IMG/VR virus record: IMGVR_UViG_3300001450_000210
Location: 1-22,671 of that record
Direction: 5' to 3' (one strand)
DNA from: a virus
Length of the DNA stretch: 22,671 nt
Part shown: positions 17,801 through 22,671 of the stretch, in pieces
How the letters are laid out: every line of letters begins with the position of its first letter
Numbering within the stretch: position 1 is the stretch's first letter
Made by a program: the position numbers and the translations under genes
Notes under the pieces: model-generated
Databases searched by the model: none
What the model was told of the DNA's origin: nothing
Seen by the model: only the letters and a program-made list of their open reading frames with translations

Positions 17801-19607
17801 TGACTCTTACTCTATGGTTAAAGTGTTATTTAACGGCGCACAAGGCACTGTTAAAAGATTTAAAACCCTTAATTACGAGGGTACTCAAGCAAGAGTAACT
17901 CAAGATACATCTAATCTTCACCAAATAATAGATCCTTCAACTATGGTTATAGTTCCAATAGGGCAGGATTACTATGATAATCACCATAAACTAGGTTGGA
18001 GAGTACATAACATATATACTGATCTGCAAGAAGGTCAAATGGCTGAGTTTATTGACAAAGAAAACAAATGGTTTAATTACGTTAGAGGTTATAGTGAAGC
18101 AGGTGATGGTGATTTCTTAGATACAGGTGAGTTTTCTTTACAAGGGTTAGGTTTTACTGGAGATTTAGACGACCCTATTTATGGTTGTACTGACATATCG
18201 TCTCCGGAATATGATGATACCGCAAATATAGATGATGGTAGTTGTTGGACTGGAGCTGAGGGCTGTACGGATCCAAACGCCTTAAACTTTAATGCAAGTG
18301 CTTTAGATGACGATGGTTCATGTATATTACCTGTTTATGGGTGTACAGATATTACAGCATTTAATTTTGATCCTCTACAAGACCCTGTGCCCAATGTAGA
18401 TGATGGTTCATGCTACCCAGTTATTATTGGTTGTTTGGATACTTTAGCTTTTAATTATATTACCCCATCAGGATCTCCTCAATTAGACGTTAACACGGCT
18501 TGCGTTGATGATAGTGGAGCTCCAAACGGTTACGATGGAGTTAATTGTTGTATAGATGTTATACCTGGTTGTACGGATCCAACCGCTATGAATTATAATG
18601 CATTAGCAAATACAGATGATGGTACATGTGAATACTGTATATATGGTTGTATGGATGCTGTTTATGATAATTACGATGCTAACGCAACATGTGATGATGG
18701 TTCATGCGCTGACAATGTTTATGGTTGTACAGATGTATTCTCTCCAGATTACGATCTAAATGCAAATATACCATGTAATACAACTAATCCTGACGATGTG
18801 GATCATTACGATGGCGTTAGTGTAACTATTGACCCTAGTAAAGACAACTCATGTTGTGGTACTAGCGGATGCACGGATGCTTCTGCGTATAATTATGATC
18901 CAACTGCAACTGCTGATGATGGGTCTTGTATTTACAACTCGGCTGTCGGTTGTACAGATGATTCAGCGGTCAACTATAATCCTGGTGCTACAGTACCTTG
19001 TGATGGCACTAACAGCGCTGAACCTTGTTACGGTGCTCAATCAGGTCCAGATTGCTGTTGTAACCCTTGTGTAGATGGCTGTAGAAATCCATCAGCAGAT
19101 AACTACGATCCTTTAGCTACCTGCGATGACGGATCATGTGTTTATGGAGGATGTAATTATGGATGTATGGATGTTAATGCTACAAACTATAACGCTGATG
19201 CAACGTGTGATGATGGTACTTGTTTAGGTGTAACACCACCAAATTTTGCAACTGGATGTACAGACCCAACTGCAACCAATTATGACCCGCAAGCGGTCGT
19301 TGATGACTTATCGTGCTCGTATTGTCATCCATCTGCTGGGTGTATGGCATGGATGGCGCCGGAAATCTGCGTGGATCTAACCTCTTTTAATAATGGTAAT
19401 TTAACTTCAGTATATTTTCCAGGACAAGTATGGACAGATTCATTACACTTCTGGGAGTTTTGGGCTGAACACTTAAATGACACGCTTGTAAACGTAAGTA
19501 TTGATGGAGATGTACTAGAGACATTTATGAGTGGATGTTGTATGAGCGGATTAACCATTCCAAAAGAAATAATTACTAATTTAGATAAAAACGGAGATCC
19601 ATATTAA
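11883..19607 (+). CDS. Giant tail protein: muzzle-like propeller, Trp-rich insertion and C-terminal Cys repeats
   Basis: A 2574-residue protein taking a third of the window. Residues 1-40 are basic, then Ala/Ile-rich (MMKNKKASPLK start). Residue 55 onward resumes the tail-propeller sequence left unfinished by the previous gene (VFVLEKHMTVIRKGP at 57-71, then SYRYKYEDGEYSVFAPWSEI near 300). About 905-1290 is Trp/Pro/Gly-rich and looks inserted. About 1620-1900 is the best conserved part (SGIYNSTSGVNRTNEFI, SIQKLFARDTDLVTFCENK, YRLYFTDRDRGSVLRLSKDG). The propeller-like part ends near 2085. Residues 2101-2490 hold twelve GCTD...DDGSC repeats, followed by an 85-residue cap rich in Trp, Phe and Cys. 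There is no signal peptide. In crAss-like phages the equivalent protein forms the tail muzzle, so distal tail and host contact are likely. The start at 11883 is fixed by the TAATG overlap. Ca2+ binding and disulfides in the repeats are inferred. Confidence 0.75.
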   Translation: MMKNKKASPLKFQTIMSTMVATISAGINSGIEKINELGKPRPQVNDLCEFSETCRPVFVLEKHMTVIRKGPTMPLDIELYQFADGTNTNYVTEGVATKAVFYGSYMDSTHNYTEDIDTLLAGNWPPLQTGYGRGIDGSNISAFYTRNKVQKKAGDEVIIPIDITQSGEDWEANDQLIIKHDYDDGFGNIKTATCRCQIITAAQTRWIDDGMGGEDWVSPSWSPYSHHSTNPPTNFPSPGTKATWGMYKLPGDGADKFVHAKIMSMSGNFPILGTKGSHAYEVELVQIEPLFKVKFPRFSYRYKYEDGEYSVFAPWSEIAFVPTGFDYSPKKGYNLGMENALRLLKVLNWRPSNCPKDVVQIDILYKESNSPNVYTVETFQKDDPIPAGETQNYWDTPANGSHFGKYTIKTELIHKVVASNQLLRPWDNVPRKAIAQEVTANRLIFANYLQQYNVEKIDSLNERVSIKPSFFTQVEELNPWGETDAVEDNGELGQPVKSLKSQRTYQLGVVYRDKYGRETPVLTSKSGSVDIQKRAASLQNRLNVRLMSDPPYWAESYTFYIKETSNEYYNLAMDRWYNAKDGGVWLSFPSSERNKITEDSNLILKKKHDSNAFTEYDVSYKVLSIKNNAPKFIKTDAKYWGSAPIMLPPPGWGHVGNWDTGMLHPTGLPLPNRMNIDVIAEYFDSTMLKGLSGFNGAQIRITQSPGVPSAYNDVASDLTNYTNWYDVANISYIGPPTETYFDENGFEQEVQGQATRLVRIALETAFGDDALFCVSDSVITPFVVNTANSNISMARGLSIEARTMQEKEKAQFQGRFFVKVLRDANVEANIVQSQRVEGDKYQVLQSKDLKYICVAHPGTQDWNHDPTYYIPPNLDWASGVTQDRTHLVSSYGKYAGRLAPYLDSAVAVQLPPSSSPYWPYGPSNFTDGVFTKPGPDGNWWNNVNADLGYLSGNPKIFPDTSPSLHGWPSYGPKSLAWAPPAMWGLAVGEKASVSAGTMQYDYLSATSYPDGAILDLSMGCDAGGTGNGQTAGDCIADPIHTWTYTGGIGTEGAVIAANAKDSKLYPTAGNPFALPAVWGNQGDLLSDPAAAGGAWPQGKQPYYDLSTMTKLRVHWYSLWRGRDDILSDWPLGRFHPDRWFIDKAGAASGGSGAGIWDDGNVSFMQVSYWGVGSEASYNRESNTVLAAKHQPSELLFADAMATVGTMFRFKQDPDQIVYTITRAEIEPDIWNYESPVGSWGYSDDGTEVKGGGGMMGGLAPPFGGYVKGSNLAGATAFISDVVERKTHHTNRAKLTGGAPYNRRVRYTITLDKIIGTEGPSAFHPITNHVDVDGLSNIKRGRMKYSTDLPNLSTTYGATPPSQSWYNLNSYWNAANGAGGSINSQPNDINDSYYTNNPKAYIGLHERGLNETTIEVISLYTGKDRDFPMSNNPAIWETEPKEDVGLDIYYAASPSYPIQLKRHRWDGNLTGADGNTGSDEVDASGANWYDFSHRSEEIIKVGSTVIADGFQEMKICAVKGDVIFFDRIIEDDADVLTDLGVGMTLKIIWQGEGTYYGATNDTEWVEVTVTEVLSNSAYRIGDFNNLQGHTHQVLHGLGYFNCYSYGTGVESNRIRDDFNAITIDKGIKASMPLAEQFKEERKGSGLIFSGIYNSTSGVNRTNEFIQAEPITKDLNPINGSIQKLFARDTDLVTFCENKVFKILAKKDALFNADGNTNVTSNQAVLGQSIPFGGEYGISKNPESFAQESYRLYFTDRDRGSVLRLSKDGLTPISDAGMKDWFRDNLRFSKSLRGSYDDRDNQYNLTIETMDQDANEKAYTVSYTEKTRGWVSFKSFVQQGGISHKNTYYTFPSNKYNRITANNPWGHAYGAALGVLDYTAEIYQHSLDIDLKRLVTSNSNGSPNIVVTDGQGTILPGMNVEGDGIPTDTRVDLVNCDGSNCLIQLNFGIGLQTGVWIITNTELTFTTARNRFYDVDSYSMVKVLFNGAQGTVKRFKTLNYEGTQARVTQDTSNLHQIIDPSTMVIVPIGQDYYDNHHKLGWRVHNIYTDLQEGQMAEFIDKENKWFNYVRGYSEAGDGDFLDTGEFSLQGLGFTGDLDDPIYGCTDISSPEYDDTANIDDGSCWTGAEGCTDPNALNFNASALDDDGSCILPVYGCTDITAFNFDPLQDPVPNVDDGSCYPVIIGCLDTLAFNYITPSGSPQLDVNTACVDDSGAPNGYDGVNCCIDVIPGCTDPTAMNYNALANTDDGTCEYCIYGCMDAVYDNYDANATCDDGSCADNVYGCTDVFSPDYDLNANIPCNTTNPDDVDHYDGVSVTIDPSKDNSCCGTSGCTDASAYNYDPTATADDGSCIYNSAVGCTDDSAVNYNPGATVPCDGTNSAEPCYGAQSGPDCCCNPCVDGCRNPSADNYDPLATCDDGSCVYGGCNYGCMDVNATNYNADATCDDGTCLGVTPPNFATGCTDPTATNYDPQAVVDDLSCSYCHPSAGCMAWMAPEICVDLTSFNNGNLTSVYFPGQVWTDSLHFWEFWAEHLNDTLVNVSIDGDVLETFMSGCCMSGLTIPKEIITNLDKNGDPY
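18183..19337 (+). repeat. Twelve Cys/Asp-rich protein repeats (GCTD...NYDP...DDGSC) in the giant tail protein
   Basis: The repeats cover residues 2101 to about 2485. Each starts GC(T/M/L/R)(D/N), has an aromatic-rich centre (typically NYDP or NYNP, then A), and nine end in a DD(G/L)(S/T)C motif. Repeats 4, 7 and 9 are longer and instead end in a Gly/Asn/Asp-rich stretch with CC or CCC. The order is short, short, short, long, short, short, long, short, long, short, short, short. Three repeats carry an extra Cys before DDG (TCDDG). I count about 43 Cys from residue 2101 to the end. The Asp/Asn spacing recalls thrombospondin type 3-like calcium-binding repeats common in Bacteroidota surface proteins. 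DNA copies are diverged, so the array is not recent. Confidence 0.85.
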
Positions 19608-19610
19608 AAT

Positions 19611-21263
19611 ATGAATATAATATTAAGAGCAAACATAATTGATGAGGGTGTTAACGTTCAATACAAAGTATTACCGCTACCGTTAGAGAATAACACTGTG
19701 GAGTTATTAATATCACCTGTAAGCGGCTACACTATAATAAGTGATGATTTTTCTCATGGCTTATTACCAACTCAAATAACTTCAATGTCCTTTGTTCAAG
19801 TTGGTCCTAATGTTGTTGCATCTGTTCAGGTTTCTGATACGATAAACAATAGTGTAACGCAAAATATTTCTTTACCCATAATAATAGAGTCAAAATTAAA
19901 TATTGACATATTTAAAATAAACAGCATAGTAAAAGAAATAAAAAATACTACTAGCCAAACTTTATCTAGTTTTCCAACTTCTATAGACGTAGATAGACAG
20001 GTACATACTATAACAAATCAATTGGGTAACAAGGTTTTAGTTTTATCAAAAACAATAGTAGCTATTAATGGTTACTATTTTGATCACGAACCTAATTACA
20101 ATATTACTGGTAACCACGAAAGATACAGTGTAACAAGTGATATTATTAGAGGTGTAAACAATAAAATCATAAGAAAAACTTTTAACGTATACTACACTTC
20201 CCCGTTGGACTTAAAGTCAGTAGGAGAAGATGATAATATAGAGTTTTTTGCTAGTACATATAAAGAACAAGCAAGACCAAGTGCTAAGGTAGCTAAATCT
20301 AAAGATGATTATGATATATATTCTTTTGACAAAGGTAGGCAAATAGGAATTCAGGGCGGGATAAAAATAATGAAAATAAGAGGTGTTCCAGGTACAGAGT
20401 TTAAGTTAATGATACATGATAGTTTAAAGAAAACATATAACTTTGCTTCAGGAGTGTTTGAGGCTGGTGGTGGAATGTTGATTGACAAAATACCATCTAT
20501 AATAGGTGATTCTGCGTACGGAGAATATATTATTGCTGCAAAAATACCAAAATCATCTACAAACCAAAGCATACAAGTTACGCTAAACACTGACAAGGTC
20601 ATTGATCACCAAGCGTTGCAAGTTGCTTTAAATCCAGAATTAAATCCTGCTAGCAGTAGTGATATAGTTTCAACAAGCATTCAGTCTATACTTCCTTCAA
20701 CTCAAGTTATAGGTAAAGAAGTACAGCAGGTTGTAACTGAGCAAGAGGGTGTAATCGCCTCAGTAATGACATTTTTATTTGGTAACAGTGAATCTACTTA
20801 CACTGTTGATAAAATAGAATTTCAAAAAAATGGTGTCAACAATAGTTCTACTACTAGTGTTATTTCTGATAAAGCAGAATATAAAAAGAAATCTAGTGAC
20901 ATAGAGTTTACAGCGTTATTACGACCAACCGATAGATCTAAAGGTATACAAATAGTAAGACAACCACTACACTCTTCTAAGGATGCTTTTGTTAATTGGG
21001 ATAGTGGGTCAGGCAAAGCCACAGCGCTTACAAGTGGTGGGGTTTCAATAACCAACGATTGGTTTATGAGCGTTGCGGACGTAGCAGCTGCTCCTATGTT
21101 TGAAATAACTACAAGAGTCTTTGGAGTTGGAGAACCATTAACGTCCGATGATTTATTTACGTTTATACAGATTGAAGGTAGGATAACTGGTATAACTCAT
21201 GGTAAAGGAGATATAACAGCAAAACTTGATTTAACTAATTTTACAACACTAGGATCATTATAA
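19611..21263 (+). CDS. Probable beta-rich virion protein, function unknown
   Basis: A 550-residue protein that I do not recognise at family level. It begins 3 nt after the giant tail gene and ends 1 nt before the next, so it belongs to the same transcription unit. Composition is Ser, Thr, Ile and Val-rich, with alternating strand patterns over most of its length, and no Cys or signal peptide is apparent. Features seen are an N-terminal beta domain (about 1-95), a helical segment near 95-120 (IFKINSIVKEIKNTTSQ), a beta domain around 120-310 including YTSPLDLKSVGEDDNIEFF and GIQGGIKIMKIRGVPG, and a central low-complexity Ser/Gln/Val region (about 330-390). A C-terminal beta part (GVGEPLTSDDLFTFIQIEG) follows. 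Repeated immunoglobulin-like domains are possible. It is most likely a tail-associated or fibre-like virion component by location. Confidence 0.55.
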   Translation: MNIILRANIIDEGVNVQYKVLPLPLENNTVELLISPVSGYTIISDDFSHGLLPTQITSMSFVQVGPNVVASVQVSDTINNSVTQNISLPIIIESKLNIDIFKINSIVKEIKNTTSQTLSSFPTSIDVDRQVHTITNQLGNKVLVLSKTIVAINGYYFDHEPNYNITGNHERYSVTSDIIRGVNNKIIRKTFNVYYTSPLDLKSVGEDDNIEFFASTYKEQARPSAKVAKSKDDYDIYSFDKGRQIGIQGGIKIMKIRGVPGTEFKLMIHDSLKKTYNFASGVFEAGGGMLIDKIPSIIGDSAYGEYIIAAKIPKSSTNQSIQVTLNTDKVIDHQALQVALNPELNPASSSDIVSTSIQSILPSTQVIGKEVQQVVTEQEGVIASVMTFLFGNSESTYTVDKIEFQKNGVNNSSTTSVISDKAEYKKKSSDIEFTALLRPTDRSKGIQIVRQPLHSSKDAFVNWDSGSGKATALTSGGVSITNDWFMSVADVAAAPMFEITTRVFGVGEPLTSDDLFTFIQIEGRITGITHGKGDITAKLDLTNFTTLGSL

Positions 21264-21264
21264 C

Positions 21265-21651
21265 ATGGCATTAATAAACATATCATTTCCCTACGCTTTA
21301 AACGTTTCAGTGCAACCAACAGACACACTGTACGCTACGCTAACGCTACCTTCTGTATCACCAAACAGTCAGTCTGGTACAAATAATCCAAACATGAGTT
21401 CTAAAACAACTCCTATGGCCGTAGGTATTGTAACACAAGTTAATCACGCTCTTAATACTATTCAGTATGATGATAGTGGTTTTTCGGGAATAGTGCTGAC
21501 TAGCGCTCATTATTTATTTTTTAGCAAAGATAGAATTGCAAATGTATCTGGATTAATAGGTTATTTTGCCGAGGCAGAGTTTAGAAACGAAAGTACAAAG
21601 CAAACTGAAATACACGCTACAGCGGTAGATTTTGTAGAAAGTAGTAAATAA
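21265..21651 (+). CDS. Small conserved virion-block protein, function unknown
   Basis: A 128-residue protein starting 1 nt after the previous stop. It begins MALINISFPYALNVSVQPTD and is mostly beta-strand in pattern. The C-terminal half (HYLFFSKDRIANVSGLIGY, then FAEAEFRNESTKQTEIHATA and VDFVESSK) is a recognisable block that I recall in similar short proteins of marine Bacteroidota viruses, where it also follows large tail genes. There are no cysteines, enzyme motifs or membrane segments. The size and the beta pattern suit a small tail or decoration protein, but nothing in the sequence proves this. It ends the run of 1-3 nt spaced genes; a 42-nt A/T-rich gap follows. Confidence 0.6.
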   Translation: MALINISFPYALNVSVQPTDTLYATLTLPSVSPNSQSGTNNPNMSSKTTPMAVGIVTQVNHALNTIQYDDSGFSGIVLTSAHYLFFSKDRIANVSGLIGYFAEAEFRNESTKQTEIHATAVDFVESSK

Positions 21652-21693
21652 TCGCTAAAAAGTGTAACTATAATTGTAATAAAATATAATAAA

Positions 21694-22200
21694 ATGAATG
21701 AAAAAGAATTAAAAGAAGAAATAAAAGCTTTAGATCAAAAAGCCTCAACAAACAAGTTGGTATGGAGGCAGTTAACTGATAGTGATTGGGAGACATTAAA
21801 ATCTTGGTGGGCAGCTTGGCCTGACTGGCCTGTTCCACCCGCTAAAGACTTTTTGCCTCAAGATGGTAAAGGTGGTATAATGATAGAGAAGGATAAAAGA
21901 CCTATAGTAGCTGGGTTTTTGTACCAAACAAATTCAAAAGGAATACTACTAGAATGGATAATATCAGATCCAGATTATAGAGATGCCGATAGAGATACTG
22001 CTGTTGAAATGTTAATAAGTCAAGCAGAGCAAATTAGTATTAATATGGGTTATAAGTACATGTTTACTATTGGTAGAAATCCTGATTTAACAAAAAAGCA
22101 TGAAAAACTAGGTTGGTCAGTTGATAAAAAACCTTCCTATGAAATAGCAAAAGTAATATCTGGACCTGGATCTAAAGGATATAAACCAAACAACAAATAA
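21694..22200 (+). CDS. GNAT-fold acetyltransferase-like protein with unusual cofactor loop
   Basis: The 168-residue length and pattern fit the GNAT fold: a helical start, strands around 60-85 (GGIMIEKDKRPIVAGFLYQT), a strand ILLEWIISDP, a helix and the closing GYKYMFTIGR...HEKLGW that GNAT proteins use near their C-terminus. A Trp/Pro cluster occupies residues 38-46 (WWAAWPDWP). GNAT enzymes normally move an acetyl group from acetyl-CoA to an amine, binding the pyrophosphate with an R/QxxGxG/A loop. Here the loop at 92-103 reads DPDYRDADRDTA, so its glycines are missing and catalysis is uncertain. It lies inside the virion block, 42 nt after the previous gene and 3 nt before the next. That hints at modification of a virion or host protein, or a purely structural role. 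No substrate can be inferred. Confidence 0.68.
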   Translation: MNEKELKEEIKALDQKASTNKLVWRQLTDSDWETLKSWWAAWPDWPVPPAKDFLPQDGKGGIMIEKDKRPIVAGFLYQTNSKGILLEWIISDPDYRDADRDTAVEMLISQAEQISINMGYKYMFTIGRNPDLTKKHEKLGWSVDKKPSYEIAKVISGPGSKGYKPNNK

Positions 22201-22203
22201 AAT

Positions 22204-22671
22204 ATGGCAGCAGTAACAGCAATAGTAGCCGGCTCGGTAATGATAGCCGCAGGTACGGTTAAAGCAATATCAGGCGGTAAAGACAAGAAAGCAGCTAAAA
22301 AGAAACAAGCAGCGGCTGAGGCTGGGTTACATGCCGCTCAAGATGCTCTTGCTGCTGTAGATACTTCAAATCCTTATGAGGATGCAAAAAACGCTTACGA
22401 GGGGTTAGACAATAAAATGGCTGATCTTGACAATGCCTATGATGATGCTGAGAATAAGTTTGCTGGTATGGAAAATAAGATGAAGGGTCAGAAAAATGCA
22501 TTCGAAGATATGGAGAATTCATTTGAAGATTTAACGGTAAATACTCAACAAGCGGAGTTTGAAGCGCAGCAAAACGCACAGAACCAAGCTAACATTATGT
22601 CTAGCATGGCTGGTGCTGCTGGTGGTTCCGGTATCGCTGCTTTAGCACAGTCTATGGCTAACGCCGGTGCT
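22204..22671 (+). CDS. Internal-virion-like protein, N-terminal part (runs off the window)
   Basis: The frame opens at ATG 22204, 3 nt after the acetyltransferase-like stop, and stays open for 156 codons to the window edge, so the protein is cut. Residues 1-20 are hydrophobic (MAAVTAIVAGSVMIAAGTV), then a short Lys-rich stretch (KDKKAAKKKQ) and an Ala-rich helix. Residues 58-106 are seven exact heptads, followed by a block (FEDLTVNTQQAEFEAQQN, then GGSGIAALAQSM) that I recall in marine viral virion proteins. The hydrophobic start followed by helices resembles podovirus internal virion or cargo proteins that are ejected and touch membranes. In crAss-like phages cargo-type genes also follow the muzzle gene. 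Function is inferred from this pattern and position. The antisense frame over the same bases is not a gene. Confidence 0.68.
   Translation, partial: MAAVTAIVAGSVMIAAGTVKAISGGKDKKAAKKKQAAAEAGLHAAQDALAAVDTSNPYEDAKNAYEGLDNKMADLDNAYDDAENKFAGMENKMKGQKNAFEDMENSFEDLTVNTQQAEFEAQQNAQNQANIMSSMAGAAGGSGIAALAQSMANAGA
22375..22521 (+). repeat. Seven perfect heptads with an invariant Asn
   Basis: Residues 58-106 of the last protein fit the pattern [YFM]-x-x-[LAMQ]-[DEK]-N-[KAS] seven times without a gap. An eighth unit starts (FEDL) and then breaks. The large side chain at the first place and small or hydrophobic one at the fourth are the a and d positions of a coiled coil. The Asn in the sixth place is never varied. 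The DNA copies have diverged, so the repeat is kept at protein level. Confidence 0.8.

Noticed and set aside
18829-19074. Plus-strand frame of 81 codons inside the repeat region
   Set aside because: It is a shadow of the giant tail gene in another frame, with a low-complexity product created by the repeated Asp/Gly codons.
18183-19337. DNA repeats resembling a tandem or CRISPR-like array
   Set aside because: The similarity is at protein level inside a long open frame; unit lengths vary and the DNA copies are diverged, with no constant repeat and unique spacer pattern.
21652-21693. Promoter in the gap before the acetyltransferase-like gene
   Set aside because: A TATAAT lies at 21669-21674 but no matching upstream box is present for either the sigma-70 or the Bacteroidota TTG/TAnnTTTG pattern, and such strings are expected by chance in A/T-rich DNA.
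22295-22579. Minus-strand open frame of 94 codons
   Set aside because: It lies opposite the incomplete plus-strand gene at 22204, whose product has recognisable helical and conserved blocks; the antisense product has no sensible pattern.

Overview
The window is one tightly packed, all plus-strand block of the structural and DNA-packaging genes of a tailed virus, cut at both ends. Several signs suggest a virus of a Bacteroidota host, probably a marine flavobacterium. The sequence is strongly AT-rich and the codons favour A/T endings. No convincing Shine-Dalgarno sequence precedes any start; the leaders are A/T-only instead. Several proteins resemble families I recall from uncultured marine viral genomes, and the longest protein ends in Cys/Asp-rich GCTD...DDGSC repeats that are common in flavobacterial surface proteins. 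There is no integrase, lysis, replication or tRNA gene here. The gene order is podovirus-like and resembles the head-tail block of crAss-like phages, but that link is from memory and needs profile searches.

Layout. 1-66: tail end of an upstream gene, by position perhaps the small terminase. 66-4693: large terminase and portal. 4694-7428: acidic, coiled-coil scaffold-like protein and major capsid protein. 7429-8404: a conserved protein of unknown role between two strong UUCG-tetraloop hairpins, one after the capsid gene and one after this gene. 8405-10652: a 53-residue CGC-motif protein and two connector/ring-like proteins. 10654-19607: what looks like one tail beta-propeller (muzzle/stabilisation-like) protein encoded as two coupled genes, the second encoding 2574 residues and ending in twelve Cys-rich repeats. 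19611-21651: two probable virion proteins. 21694-22200: a GNAT-fold protein with an unusual cofactor loop. 22204-end: start of an internal-virion-like protein with regular heptads.

How it works together. The terminase fills a prohead built from portal, scaffold and capsid protein. The connector/ring proteins close it, and the split propeller protein with its Trp-rich insertion and repeat tail probably forms the distal tail and host-contact surface. The final genes may encode proteins carried in the head or tail. Most genes are 1-8 nt apart or overlap in TAATG, so they are probably co-transcribed and in places translationally coupled. The two hairpins are the only obvious points where expression could be stepped down. 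No stretch over 300 bases lacks a gene; the longest intergenic gap is 73 bp.
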